Positions 24,640-33,437 of a stretch of 64,000 bases of DNA are shown here, piece after piece. Source of the stretch: Pseudomonadota bacterium (GTDB lineage Bacteria; Pseudomonadota; Alphaproteobacteria; Rhizobiales; Rhizobiaceae); NCBI GenBank assembly GCA_023404095.1, contig JAEYDD010000038.1, forward strand, positions 1 through 64,000. The letters run 5' to 3'. Within the stretch, counting starts at the first letter, position 1, and the number at the start of each line of letters is the position of its first letter. The translations under genes and the position numbers were made by a program. The notes under the pieces were generated by a model. That model had not been told where the DNA came from. It did not search any database and saw only the letters and a program-made list of their open reading frames with translations.

Positions 24640-25419
24640 TTATGAAATTGCGGAACCGAGCGTCCGGGCCCAGCCAAGCCCGCTGTCCGTGTCTGCGCGG
24701 GGCTTGTATTCGCAGCCTACCCAGCCACGATATCCGAGGCGGTCGAGTTCGCTGAAAACGTGGGCGTAGTGGACCTCGCCCTCGTCTGGTTCGGCACGGC
24801 TCGGCACGGCGGCAATCTGGACGTGACCTATGATGGGCAGGTGGGTTGCAAGCTTATGGAAGATGTCTCCTTCGGAAATCCCGACGTGGTAGACGTCGAA
24901 CATGATCTTGACGTTCGGCGCGTCGACCTCGCTGATGATTTCCGCCTTCTCGGCAATCGTGGAGTAGAAGTAGCCGGGCCTGTCGCGCTGGTTGATGCCT
25001 TCGAGGACAAGCGTCATTTCCGGCGCGCGGAAAGCCGCGTTTCGCAGATTCTCGACGAGAACCGAGCGGCCGGCCTGCTTTTCCTCCGGCGGCACCACGC
25101 CAGCCATGACATGGATCACCGAGGCGCCCGCGATGCGGCCCCATGCGAGAGCCTGTTGAAACCCGTCCTCGAAATCGGCCCGGCGCCCGGGAACCGCGCC
25201 GAGACCGAACTCCCCCTTGTCGGATTGTCCCACCGGAGTATTTATTCCGAGAAGGACAAGGCCGTGCTTCGCACAGCGGTCCTTCACCCGGTGAGGCGGA
25301 ACCTCATAGGGCCAGTGCAGTTCAATGGCACGAAATCCTGCAGCCGCGGCGGCGTCGATACGGTCAAGCAGCGGGCGGTCTGGCCAGAGAAAGCCGAGAT
25401 TGGCAGAAAACCGGGGCAT
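24640..25419 (-). CDS. otnI: 2-oxo-tetronate isomerase (hydroxypyruvate isomerase family)
   Basis: A 259-residue TIM-barrel sugar isomerase (AP_endonuc_2/Hyi type). Metal-binding and catalytic residues are visible: Glu in LVLEGIN (about 141), Asp in IMFDVYHVG (about 177), His in IGHVQIA (about 201) and Glu in GCEYKP (about 237). In the published tetronate pathway OtnI interconverts 2-oxo- and 3-oxo-tetronate. Its position after otnC and denD supports this over plain hydroxypyruvate isomerase. Cytoplasmic. Confidence 0.88.
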   Translation of the reverse strand: MPRFSANLGFLWPDRPLLDRIDAAAAAGFRAIELHWPYEVPPHRVKDRCAKHGLVLLGINTPVGQSDKGEFGLGAVPGRRADFEDGFQQALAWGRIAGASVIHVMAGVVPPEEKQAGRSVLVENLRNAAFRAPEMTLVLEGINQRDRPGYFYSTIAEKAEIISEVDAPNVKIMFDVYHVGISEGDIFHKLATHLPIIGHVQIAAVPSRAEPDEGEVHYAHVFSELDRLGYRGWVGCEYKPRADTDSGLGWARTLGSAIS

Positions 25420-25422
25420 GCT

Positions 25423-26055
25423 TCACCGCAACTTGAAGGTGGCGTCGAGGTCGGCGATGGCTTCTGGTCCCAGATTCCGAACCTGCATGCCCCGGGTCAG
25501 GATCGCCAGTTTGGCGGCTTCCTCGAGTTCCTCAATGGCAAAGGCTGCAGCCTCAACAGTGGCCCCCGACACGACCGGACCATGGTTCTCGAGAAGAGCC
25601 GCGCTGCTGCTGGCGACGATGCTTGCTACCAGCGACTTGATGGACGTCGAACCTGGTCGAGTATACGGCACGACGGGAACCTGTCCGACACGCATCACGA
25701 CATAGGGTGTTATCGGCGGCAGCGCGTCGTCCCGGTCGATGTCCGATAGGCAGGAAAGAGCGGTGGCATACGTCGAGTGCAGGTGGATCACCGCCCCGCA
25801 CGGCCGACCTTCATAGAAAGCGAAATGCAGCGGTATTTCCTTCGTCGGTGGATCACCGGAGATGTGGTTGCCCTCGAGGTCGAGCTTCGAAAGCCGTTCG
25901 GGCTTGAGGAATCCGAGACAGGAATTCGTCGGCGTCGTGATGAACCCGTCTTCGACGCGCGCGGAGATATTGCCGGACGAACCGGCGGTAAGGCCGCGTT
26001 CGAAGAATGATTTGCCCCATCTGACGATGTCGGCGCGGATCGTGTCCTCGTTCAT
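25423..26055 (-). CDS. otnC: 3-oxo-tetronate 4-phosphate decarboxylase (class II aldolase fold)
   Basis: A 210-residue class II aldolase/adducin protein. It has the phosphate-binding SSGNIS (about 26-31), TPTNSCLGF, the acid Glu region TKEIPLHF (about 72), the zinc HLHSTYA (about 92-98), and the third His in LLENHGPV (about 155). OtnC-type enzymes use this fold to decarboxylate 3-oxo-tetronate-4-phosphate to dihydroxyacetone phosphate. Adjacent to otnK with an ATGA overlap, which supports the assignment over fuculose-phosphate aldolase. Confidence 0.88.
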   Translation of the reverse strand: MNEDTIRADIVRWGKSFFERGLTAGSSGNISARVEDGFITTPTNSCLGFLKPERLSKLDLEGNHISGDPPTKEIPLHFAFYEGRPCGAVIHLHSTYATALSCLSDIDRDDALPPITPYVVMRVGQVPVVPYTRPGSTSIKSLVASIVASSSAALLENHGPVVSGATVEAAAFAIEELEEAAKLAILTRGMQVRNLGPEAIADLDATFKLR

Positions 26056-27311
26056 GCTTGTCCCACCTCGCGCAATGCCTTCTCGAAGAAATCGGGTGCG
26101 CCGAAATTGCCGCTCTTCAGCGCCAGGCCCAGCGGGCCGTTGCGATCACCAATCAGGACCGGCACGCCCGGGTCGATTTCGCGGCCGACGCGCAAGCTGG
26201 ACAGCTCCAGCGCTTCGACGACCGCGCCGGATGTCTCGCCTCCGCCAACGACGATACGCCGTGTGCCGGTGTCGGCAAGGTGACGGGCAAGATCGGCAAA
26301 GAAACGCTCAATCCCTACGGCCACGGCGTCTCTGCCGAACCGCGTCTGTGCGTCCGCAACGGTCTGCGGTAGCGCAGTGGAGTATACAATCGGCGTCTGC
26401 TGTCCCTGGGCACTGATCCATGCAGCGACATCGTGGACAGGGAGGTCCCCCCGCATCAGCGCGCCTGTATCCAAGGCGTAGGACGGATGATTTGCGGCGT
26501 AGGTGGCGACCTGTTGCTGCGAGGTGGCGGAGCAGGAGCCGCACAGCACAATTCCCGGGCCTTCGACAGTGGGAACGTTGTCTGGCTTCGCACCCAGCCT
26601 GCCTTTTGCACGAAAATTCTGCGGCAGGCCCTGCGCTATCCCGGATCCGCCTGTTACCAGCTTGTGATCGGCAACTGCGGCGCCGATCGTCAGAAGGTCC
26701 TCGTCGGCTATCGCGTCGGTGACGACGAGGCGGCGTCCGGCCTCCCGCTCCGCTTCAAGAACTCTGCGCAGCGAATCGGTGCCGGCGCGAACGGTATCGA
26801 GGGCAATGGCGCCTACCCCGCCCGAAGTCTGATGCGAGAGCCATCGGCGGATGTCGGGGTCTGTCATCGGTGTCAGCGGGTGGTATCGCATTCCCGTTTC
26901 GGAAAGAAGCTGGTCCCCCACGAAGAGGTGCCCCATGAAGATGCGACGACCGGCACCCGGAAAGGCCGGACACACGATGGCGACTTCCGCCCCGAGGAGG
27001 TCCAGGAGCGCCTCGGCGACAGGGCCGATATTGCCTTGTGGCGTGGAATCAAACGTGGAGCAGTACTTGAAGACAATCTGCTCGCAGCCCTGATCTAAAA
27101 GCCAGCGCGCCGCCGCTACGGACTGCGCAACGGCATCGCGAGCGGCGACGGAACGGGTCTTGAGTGCCACCACACCCGCTTCGCAGTTCGGCGCGGTCTG
27201 GCCGATGCCGGAAAACTGCACCGTCGACATGCCCCCTTTGGCAAGCGTGTTGGCAATGTCGCTCGCCCCGGTGAAGTCGTCCGCAATGACCCCGAGCAAC
27301 ATGTCAGGCAT
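26052..27311 (-). CDS. otnK: 3-oxo-tetronate kinase (DUF1537)
   Basis: A 419-residue DUF1537 acid-sugar kinase. The N-terminal substrate domain begins LLGVIADDFTGASDIANTLA and contains FKYCSTFDSTPQGNIG (about 82-97) and PAFPGAGR. The C-terminal nucleotide domain (about 255-419) contains VLCGSCSATSQQQ and IVVGGGETSGAVVEAL near 352. This family phosphorylates 3-oxo-tetronate at C4. It overlaps denD by eight bases and otnC by four. Confidence 0.93.
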   Translation of the reverse strand: MPDMLLGVIADDFTGASDIANTLAKGGMSTVQFSGIGQTAPNCEAGVVALKTRSVAARDAVAQSVAAARWLLDQGCEQIVFKYCSTFDSTPQGNIGPVAEALLDLLGAEVAIVCPAFPGAGRRIFMGHLFVGDQLLSETGMRYHPLTPMTDPDIRRWLSHQTSGGVGAIALDTVRAGTDSLRRVLEAEREAGRRLVVTDAIADEDLLTIGAAVADHKLVTGGSGIAQGLPQNFRAKGRLGAKPDNVPTVEGPGIVLCGSCSATSQQQVATYAANHPSYALDTGALMRGDLPVHDVAAWISAQGQQTPIVYSTALPQTVADAQTRFGRDAVAVGIERFFADLARHLADTGTRRIVVGGGETSGAVVEALELSSLRVGREIDPGVPVLIGDRNGPLGLALKSGNFGAPDFFEKALREVGQA

Positions 27312-28296
27312 GCTCCCGGATGCGATTTCCCAGCTCGTCCTCGATATGGACGCGGATGATCTCGTCGAATGATGCCTCGCTTTGAAAGCCCAGCGCTTCG
27401 GCGCGCCGGGTGTCGAAACCCTGCGGCCAGCCGGCTATGATGCTGGCGATTGCTTCGTTCGGCTCGCGGCGAATGAGTTTCGTGGCGCCATCGCCGGCAA
27501 CGCGGCGCAGAGCCTCGATCTGGTCGCCGACGGTCGCCGAGAGGCCTGGCATCGTGATCGTGCGCAGATGGCCGAGCGATCCAGTGTCGATTTCGGCGGC
27601 ATGCAAGAGGAAGCGGGTGGCGGCGCGCGGGCTTGCGAACCAGTGGCGCACGGTCTCGCTGACAGGGAGGATGGCCTCCTCTCCGATCAGTGGCTCGCGA
27701 AGGATCGACGAGAAGAAGCCCGAGGCTGCCCGATTGGGCTTGCCCGGTCGGATCGAAATGGTCGGCAGGCGAATGCCGATGCCGTTGAAGATGCCCTTGC
27801 GCGAATAGTCTGCGAGCAGAAGTTCGCCGATCGCCTTCTGGGTGCCGTAGCTCGTCAGTGGCGTAACACAATGGGTGTCGCTGATGATTGGGGGCAGGGG
27901 CTCGCCGAACACCACGATCGACGAAGTGAAAACGACGCGTGGGGTGTAAGGGCGTTCCATCCCCTCATGACGGATGGCCTCAAATAGGGAGAGGGTGCCG
28001 TCGAGATTGACCCGGTAGCCCTTCTCGAAATCCGCTTCGGCCTCGCCGGAGACGACAGCCGCCAAATGGAAGATTATGTCTGGCCGCAGTGAGATGAGGC
28101 GCTTCGCAGCGCCAGGGCGAGAGAGATCGCTTGCCACCGTCTCCATCTCGCCGTCAAAATCAGGTCTTTCGGGTGCGACAATATCTGCGAGCGTCAGATA
28201 ACGTATCGGCTTGCCATTCACCGTGCCGGCCTGCGTCAAGGCGCGCACCAGCTTGCGGCCGATCATGCCGGCCGCGCCGATTACCAGAATTCTCAT
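27304..28296 (-). CDS. denD: D-erythronate dehydrogenase
   Basis: A 330-residue extended SDR/NAD-epimerase protein. It starts MRILVIGAAGMIGRKLVRAL with the Rossmann GxxGxxG motif, and has HLAAVVSGEAEADFEKG (about 77), FTSSIVVFG (about 123), YGTQK (Tyr/Lys, about 146-150) and RLPTISIRPG. DenD oxidises D-erythronate at C2 to 2-oxo-tetronate. Reads upstream of ATG 28296 are not conserved. It is first in the catabolic operon, 13 bases after the GntR stop. Some homologues act on other uronates or threonate, so the substrate is inferred from context. Confidence 0.87.
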   Translation of the reverse strand: MRILVIGAAGMIGRKLVRALTQAGTVNGKPIRYLTLADIVAPERPDFDGEMETVASDLSRPGAAKRLISLRPDIIFHLAAVVSGEAEADFEKGYRVNLDGTLSLFEAIRHEGMERPYTPRVVFTSSIVVFGEPLPPIISDTHCVTPLTSYGTQKAIGELLLADYSRKGIFNGIGIRLPTISIRPGKPNRAASGFFSSILREPLIGEEAILPVSETVRHWFASPRAATRFLLHAAEIDTGSLGHLRTITMPGLSATVGDQIEALRRVAGDGATKLIRREPNEAIASIIAGWPQGFDTRRAEALGFQSEASFDEIIRVHIEDELGNRIREHA

Positions 28297-28309
28297 GTAA
28301 GCGGGCTCC

Positions 28310-29104
28310 CTACTTTCTGCCGATGGCGTTGAAGGGCACTGCGTCTGCGGGCTTCCTTGCCGCTTCCGCGAGGCCGCCTTCATCGATGGCGCGCGATGTG
28401 TCGTGAATTCGAAGGATATGTTCGGAAAACGCCGCGGCCACCGCTTCCGGATTGCGCATTTTCAGCGCACGTACAATGAACCGATGATCTTCCAGGCTTT
28501 TCTCGATCGCACCCGGTTCGCCCATCGCAATCCGGCGATGATCGAGCATGTAGGTGTAGAGATCGACGACGAAGTCGGCGAGCAGCTTGTTGGTACATGC
28601 ATAGTAGATCGTCAGGTGGAACTCGCGGTCGCAGATCAGGAAGCGGACGGGGTCATCCAGGGCCTGCTCCTGAGCCGCGATCGAATCCTCAAGACGACGA
28701 ATGTCGTCAGGTCCCAGATTGCGGGCAGCATCGGCGGCGACCGCCGTCTCGACCAGCAGCCTCGCCGCATGCACCTCTGCAAGGCTGTATCCGTTGATGG
28801 ACGTCGGATTGGTAACGCCGATGCGCTGTGTGCTGACCGCCACGTCGACGCGCGAAACGCGGGTGCGTGCGCCTTGCGAAACCTGGACCACGCCCTCTCC
28901 GGCGAGAAGTTGTATCGCTCCGCGGACGGTCTCCCGGCTGACTGCCAGCATGGTGGACAACTCCCGCTCACTCGGCAATTCGTCGCCTCGCTGCAGAATG
29001 CCGGACGCGATCATGGAAACGATCTTGTCTCGGATCATTTCCTTGGCTGTCTGCTTGTGGAGCGTCTCGTGTAGAGGCGACAACGGAAGGCTGGGCATTG
29101 GCAC
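28310..29104 (-). CDS. GntR/FadR-family transcriptional regulator of the tetronate operon
   Basis: A 264-residue regulator. The winged helix covers about 15-85 (KEMIRDKIVSMIASGILQRG, ELPSERELSTMLAVSRETVR) and an FCD ligand-binding domain about 105-240 (AARLLVETAVAADAARNL, with metal-binding His candidates in DREFHLTIYY and DHRFIVRAL). It is first in the leftward operon and divergent from a CUT2 transporter. The perfect palindrome 7 bases upstream of its start suggests autoregulation. The effector is probably a tetronate or an intermediate. Confidence 0.9.
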   Translation of the reverse strand: MPMPSLPLSPLHETLHKQTAKEMIRDKIVSMIASGILQRGDELPSERELSTMLAVSRETVRGAIQLLAGEGVVQVSQGARTRVSRVDVAVSTQRIGVTNPTSINGYSLAEVHAARLLVETAVAADAARNLGPDDIRRLEDSIAAQEQALDDPVRFLICDREFHLTIYYACTNKLLADFVVDLYTYMLDHRRIAMGEPGAIEKSLEDHRFIVRALKMRNPEAVAAAFSEHILRIHDTSRAIDEGGLAEAARKPADAVPFNAIGRK

Positions 29105-29110
29105 ACCATT

Positions 29111-29133
29111 ACTGGACTGATTTATAGTCCAGT
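29111..29133. promoter_or_regulatory. Perfect 8-bp inverted repeat before the GntR gene
   Basis: ACTGGACT (29111-29118) and AGTCCAGT (29126-29133), 7-base spacer, immediately upstream of the GntR ATG at 29104. Size and place fit a GntR operator. Confidence 0.6.
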
Positions 29134-29266
29134 TAAACTATTCTCGTACGACTGTCACCTCCCGGCCTAAAAAAATCTCGTGCCTTTGCCTCCACCTCAA
29201 CTGAACGGCGGGCACAGCCAAGGAGGGAGCCGCAGGCCGGGCGCAAGGCTGATGCCATCAGGAAAT

Positions 29267-29456
29267 ATGATGTTATATCATGTATTTAGATTCTTCCGTC
29301 CCACTGCTTCGATTTCATGGCCGTTCGGCCGGGGCGAAAATCCCGGGCCGCAACGAAGATTCCGGATCTGTAAGATCCGTCGAACGCCGCCCGGTCTCCT
29401 GGAAGAAATCTTAACTGGCCTGCTGCCTCTACCAGTTGACAAGTTGGCGGACCAAC
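29267..29456. promoter_or_regulatory. Two further palindromes in the GntR-transporter divergent region
   Basis: ATGAT-GTTAT-ATCAT at 29267-29281 is AT-rich inside a GC-rich region. GTTGG-CGGA-CCAAC at 29443-29456 lies 133 bases before the transporter start and has the TTGG/CCAA core seen in several FadR-subfamily operators. The rest of 29134-29588 holds no gene. Confidence 0.45.
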
Positions 29457-29588
29457 ACTAGCGTGCACCTCGTCAGTTGCGAACTCGGGGTTTGCGGTGG
29501 TTCGTCGAGGAGTGGCGAACGCTGGCGGGAGGATTTTGGGAATGGTTTCGATGGTCTTCGGGCGGCCCGTCTTGACGGGAGCGCCGAG

Positions 29589-31112
29589 ATGAGCGCTGTG
29601 CATGCGACTGACGCGATCGGGTTTGTCGATGGCGAGCGGCGGGAAATTCTGGTGGCCCGTGGGGTCACCAAGTCGTTTCCGGGCGTCCTCGCCCTCGACA
29701 ATGTCGATTTCGATGTGCGCGCCGGAGAGGTGACCGCGCTCTTGGGCGAGAACGGTGCAGGCAAGTCAACCCTGATCAAGCTGATGGCGGGTTTCTACAC
29801 TCCGGACCGCGGTGAGATCACCGTCGATGGCGCGGCTCTTCAGGCCGATCCGGCGGCGGCGCACCGCATCGGCGTCGCGACAATCCATCAGGACGCCCAT
29901 CTCGTGCCCGCAATGTCCATTGCCGAAAACATCATGCTGGGCCGCTGGCCTGGGCGATATGGCTGGATTTCCGTTCAGAAACAGAAGCAGAAGGCCCGGG
30001 CGGCCGTCGCGCGCGTGGCGCCGCACCTCAATATCGCTACGCCGGCCGGCCGCTTGTCCTCGGCAGACCAGCAGCTGGTGGAGATCGCTCGGGCCATTTC
30101 GGAAGATTCGAAGATCCTTGTGATGGACGAGCCGACAACGTCTCTCTCGCCGCCCGAAATCGAACGTTTGTTCCGTGTCGTCAACGACTTGAAGGCCAAT
30201 GGCCTCGGCATCGTGTTCGTGTCGCACTGGCTGGAGGAAGTGTTCGCCATTGCGGACCGCGTCACCGTTCTCCGGGATGGACGGCTGGTCGGAACGAAGC
30301 CGATTTCGGAGCTGGATCACGACAAGGTCATCCGCATGATGGTCGGTCGCCAGGTGCGTGTCACGGAACACAAGCCGCGTCCGATCGGTGACGTGGTCTT
30401 GCGGGTCAGGAACCTTACCCGCGAAGGCGTGGTTGACGATGTCTCCTTTGACGTCAGTGCTGGGGAAATCGTTGGCATGTCGGGGCTTGTCGGCGCGGGG
30501 CGAAGCGAACTTGCATCCTGCGTCTTCGGCATCGATCCCTACGATGACGGGAGCGTCGAGATCGCTGGGAAACGTGTGCAACCGAACAATCCGGGGGCTG
30601 CGATCGACGCCGGTATCGGTCTCGTTCCAGAGGACCGGCGGCGGCAGGCTCTTGTCGGCCTTATGAGCGTGCGCAGCAACATGACGCTCAGCCTGTTCGA
30701 CAAGGTTTCCCGCTACGGCTTCCTGTCGAATGCGCTGGAGGACGAGATTGCCGAGCGCGAAATGCGTAGTCTCGGTGTGAAGGCGGCCTCCTCGAAGGTA
30801 CGCGTCTCCACACTGTCCGGCGGAAACCAGCAGAAGGTCGTCCTCGCGCGCTGGCTTGCTCGGCAGCCGAAGCTTCTCATCCTCGACGAGCCTACCAAGG
30901 GCATCGACGTGGGAGCGAAGTCGGAAATCAGCGAGCTCATCCTTCGCCTCGCGGAAAGCGAAATGGCGATTTTGCTGATCAGTTCGGAATTACCGGAAAT
31001 CCTATCGCTGTCGGACCGCGTCCTGGTGATGCGCTCGGGGAGGATATCCGCCACGCTCACCCGTGAGCAGGCCACCAGCGAGACCATCATGAGCTATGCG
31101 ACAACGGGCTGA
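29589..31112 (+). CDS. CUT2 sugar ABC transporter, double ATPase (cluster A)
   Basis: A 507-residue RbsA/XylG-type protein with two ATPase domains. The first has Walker A GENGAGKST (about 55-63), Walker B ILVMDEPTTSLS (about 178) and a QQLVEIARA signature. The second keeps a degenerate Walker A (GLVGAGRSE) but a good signature (LSGGNQQKVVLARWL) and LLILDEPTKGID. This asymmetry is normal for CUT2. ATG 29589 is chosen because the domain starts soon after. It should power uptake of the cluster's substrate, probably a tetronate or related polyol. Confidence 0.92.
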   Translation: MSAVHATDAIGFVDGERREILVARGVTKSFPGVLALDNVDFDVRAGEVTALLGENGAGKSTLIKLMAGFYTPDRGEITVDGAALQADPAAAHRIGVATIHQDAHLVPAMSIAENIMLGRWPGRYGWISVQKQKQKARAAVARVAPHLNIATPAGRLSSADQQLVEIARAISEDSKILVMDEPTTSLSPPEIERLFRVVNDLKANGLGIVFVSHWLEEVFAIADRVTVLRDGRLVGTKPISELDHDKVIRMMVGRQVRVTEHKPRPIGDVVLRVRNLTREGVVDDVSFDVSAGEIVGMSGLVGAGRSELASCVFGIDPYDDGSVEIAGKRVQPNNPGAAIDAGIGLVPEDRRRQALVGLMSVRSNMTLSLFDKVSRYGFLSNALEDEIAEREMRSLGVKAASSKVRVSTLSGGNQQKVVLARWLARQPKLLILDEPTKGIDVGAKSEISELILRLAESEMAILLISSELPEILSLSDRVLVMRSGRISATLTREQATSETIMSYATTG

Positions 31113-31128
31113 ACGGGGAGAAATCTGA

Positions 31129-32196
31129 ATGGCACTGGAGAACACACCGATGAGCGATATCGCCCCGGAGGCAGGTGACAAACTTCCCGCGCTTCGCGGC
31201 CGCATATCCCTCATCGATCTGATGCAAAGCGTCGGGTTGCTGGCTGTCATTCTGCTTGGTGGCGCCATCATGAGCATTCTGAGCCCCGTCTTTGCGACTA
31301 TGCGCAACATCGAGAACGTCTTGCAGTCGGCGACGATCATCGCGGTCGTGGCGATCGGCCAGACCTTTGTCATCCTCGTCGCCGGCATCGATCTTTCTGT
31401 GGCGTCTGTTTTGGTGCTCTCCTCGGTGCTGTCGGTGGGGCTTGTGCAGTTTCAGGGCTTCTCACCGGAAATCGGCATCCTCGTCGCGTTGATGGCGGGG
31501 CTCGCAATCGGCCTGGTCAACGGCCTGGCGGTAACGAAGCTGCGCATCCCGGCCCTGATTGCAACACTTGCGACGATGACCATAGGCCGCGGCCTCGCCT
31601 ACATCTACTCTGGCGGCACGAACATCGCGCCGGTACCGGACTTCTTTGTCGATCTTCAAGCCGCCCGCATTCTTGGAATTCCGGCGGTGATCGTTCTGAC
31701 CCTCGCGCTGGCGCTCGCTGCACAGATTGTGCTTTCCCGCACCTCGTTCGGCCGTTCCGTCTATGCGACGGGTGGAAATCCACTCGCCGCTCGCCTCGCC
31801 GGGATCAACACCGAGCGTGTCATCATCATCGCCTTTATGATTTCGGGACTGATGTCGGCCATCGCGGGGCTGTTGATTACGGCTCGGTTCGAGGCCGGCG
31901 CGGCGACCGCCGCCCAGGGGCTGGAACTCGCCGTCATCGCCGCGGTGGTCATCGGCGGAGTGAGCCTTTTCGGAGGGGAGGGCAACATGGGAAGCATGCT
32001 TCTCGGGGTGCTCCTGCTTGGCTTGGTGCAGAACGCCGTCAACCTGCTTAACGTCCCGCCGAACTGGGATTCGGTCGTCTCCGGGTTGGTGATTGCCGCG
32101 GCGGCCGCTCTCGATGTCTATCGACGAAGCTATCTGGAAGCGGGAATGCGCAAGAAGGTCATCGCCACCAAAGCTGCCAAATCGCAGAGGGCCTGA
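31129..32196 (+). CDS. CUT2 sugar ABC transporter, permease (cluster A)
   Basis: A 355-residue RbsC-type inner-membrane protein with about ten hydrophobic segments (GLLAVILLGGAIMSILSPV, AVVAIGQTFVILVAGIDLSV and others). The family motif GIDLSVAS is near 85, and the cytosolic loop that contacts the ATPase is GGNPLAARLAGIN (about 220). GGGGAG precedes ATG 31129. An N-terminal cytosolic extension of about 30 residues is longer than in RbsC. A charged C-terminal tail ends KKVIATKAAKSQRA. Confidence 0.92.
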   Translation: MALENTPMSDIAPEAGDKLPALRGRISLIDLMQSVGLLAVILLGGAIMSILSPVFATMRNIENVLQSATIIAVVAIGQTFVILVAGIDLSVASVLVLSSVLSVGLVQFQGFSPEIGILVALMAGLAIGLVNGLAVTKLRIPALIATLATMTIGRGLAYIYSGGTNIAPVPDFFVDLQAARILGIPAVIVLTLALALAAQIVLSRTSFGRSVYATGGNPLAARLAGINTERVIIIAFMISGLMSAIAGLLITARFEAGAATAAQGLELAVIAAVVIGGVSLFGGEGNMGSMLLGVLLLGLVQNAVNLLNVPPNWDSVVSGLVIAAAAALDVYRRSYLEAGMRKKVIATKAAKSQRA

Positions 32197-32358
32197 AGGG
32201 GCGCAGCGCTTGCCGCCGCACCAAGGGCCAAATCAGCCTAACCGAATGAAATGACGCCCTTTGAGGCGAACGGGGTCGCTTTGCCCGAAAGCGGGCAGGG
32301 CGGGAATGGCAAGCCACCTGAATGGGGTGGATCACGGGTCCAATTGGGAGGAAACAGG

Positions 32359-33369
32359 ATGGACACCAAGACCAGAATGACAGCGACACGCCGTACCCTC
32401 TTGCAGCTTGCAGCCGGTACCGCCCTGCTGCTGACGGGCGCCGTTGCGCTGCCCGGACATGCTTCGGCCGAAGATAGCGCACTCAAGGGCAAGAATCTGG
32501 CCTACATCGCTTTCGGCCTGCAGTATGAATACCAGGTTACGCTCGTCGACCATGTGAAGAAGCTGGCCGCGGAGAAGGGGATGAACATTTCCGTTTATGA
32601 CGGAAAGGGTGACCCCTCCACGCAGACGACCCAGATGCTGGACGTGCTCTCGAAGTCGCCCGATATCATTCTGCTCAATCCGGTCGACGCCAAGTTGCTC
32701 CAGGGCGGCGTCCGCAAGGCCAACGAGGCAGGCATTCCGCTCTTCATGCTCGAGAACCTGCCGCCGGAAGGGGAGTGGGTCGCCTACAATACGTTCGATG
32801 ACGTTGCCGGCGGACGGGCCGCTGCCGATGCAGTGGCCAAACTGACGGGCGGCAAGGGCCGCGTGCTGGAGGTTCGCGGCGCCATCGGTTCGGGCCAGTC
32901 CGAGAAGCGCTACCAGGGCTTTCACGAGCAGATGGAAGCGAAGTATCCCGATATCACGATCGAAACCCTGAAGGCGGAATGGACTGCGGACAACGCGCAG
33001 ACCCTTACCGTCGATGCGTTTACACGTGATCCGAATGTTGCGGCCATCTGGGCCCACAATGACGAAATGATCCGCGGCGTCGTCTCGGCGCTTCGCCAGA
33101 TCGACAGACTGAAGCTTGCGGGCGAAGAAGGCCACATCCCGGTGATCGGCTTCGACGGTACCCCGCTCGGCCTGCAGCGCATCCGCGAAGGAACGCAGAC
33201 GGCCGACGTCGGTCAGAATCCGTTTTCCATGGGTTCCTCCATCGTTCAGGAAATGGAGAACCATTTCAGCGGAAATCCAGTGAACAAGAACACGCTGATC
33301 CAGCCGGTCATGATCTGGAAGGAGAACGTCGACAGCGAGGAAAACTGGGGCAACATGGTCAAGGGCTGA
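32359..33369 (+). CDS. CUT2 substrate-binding protein (cluster A)
   Basis: A 336-residue periplasmic-binding protein of the RbsB type. The signal region has a twin-arginine-like start (TATRRTLLQLAAGTALLL) with cleavage after HASA. The mature part shows LAYIAFGLQYEYQ, an MLDVLSKSPDIILLNPVDAK hinge segment, and WAHNDEMIRGV. GAGGAAACAGG precedes ATG 32359. Lack of the usual PF-FV N-terminal motif suggests an atypical ligand. It is encoded third, after the permease, and followed by a stable hairpin. Confidence 0.9.
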   Translation: MDTKTRMTATRRTLLQLAAGTALLLTGAVALPGHASAEDSALKGKNLAYIAFGLQYEYQVTLVDHVKKLAAEKGMNISVYDGKGDPSTQTTQMLDVLSKSPDIILLNPVDAKLLQGGVRKANEAGIPLFMLENLPPEGEWVAYNTFDDVAGGRAAADAVAKLTGGKGRVLEVRGAIGSGQSEKRYQGFHEQMEAKYPDITIETLKAEWTADNAQTLTVDAFTRDPNVAAIWAHNDEMIRGVVSALRQIDRLKLAGEEGHIPVIGFDGTPLGLQRIREGTQTADVGQNPFSMGSSIVQEMENHFSGNPVNKNTLIQPVMIWKENVDSEENWGNMVKG

Positions 33370-33381
33370 CCTTCTGGAGTA

Positions 33382-33407
33382 GGCGGGGCGCGCGGTCGCG
33401 TCCCGCC
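33382..33407 (+). terminator. Stem-loop after the cluster A binding protein
   Basis: GGCGGGGCGCG (33382-33392) pairs with CGCGTCCCGCC (33397-33407) with one G-T wobble and a 4-base loop. No T-run follows, so it fits an mRNA-stabilising or attenuating hairpin rather than a full terminator. Confidence 0.55.
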
Positions 33408-33437
33408 GGACACGAAATTATGCGAACGGATCGACGC

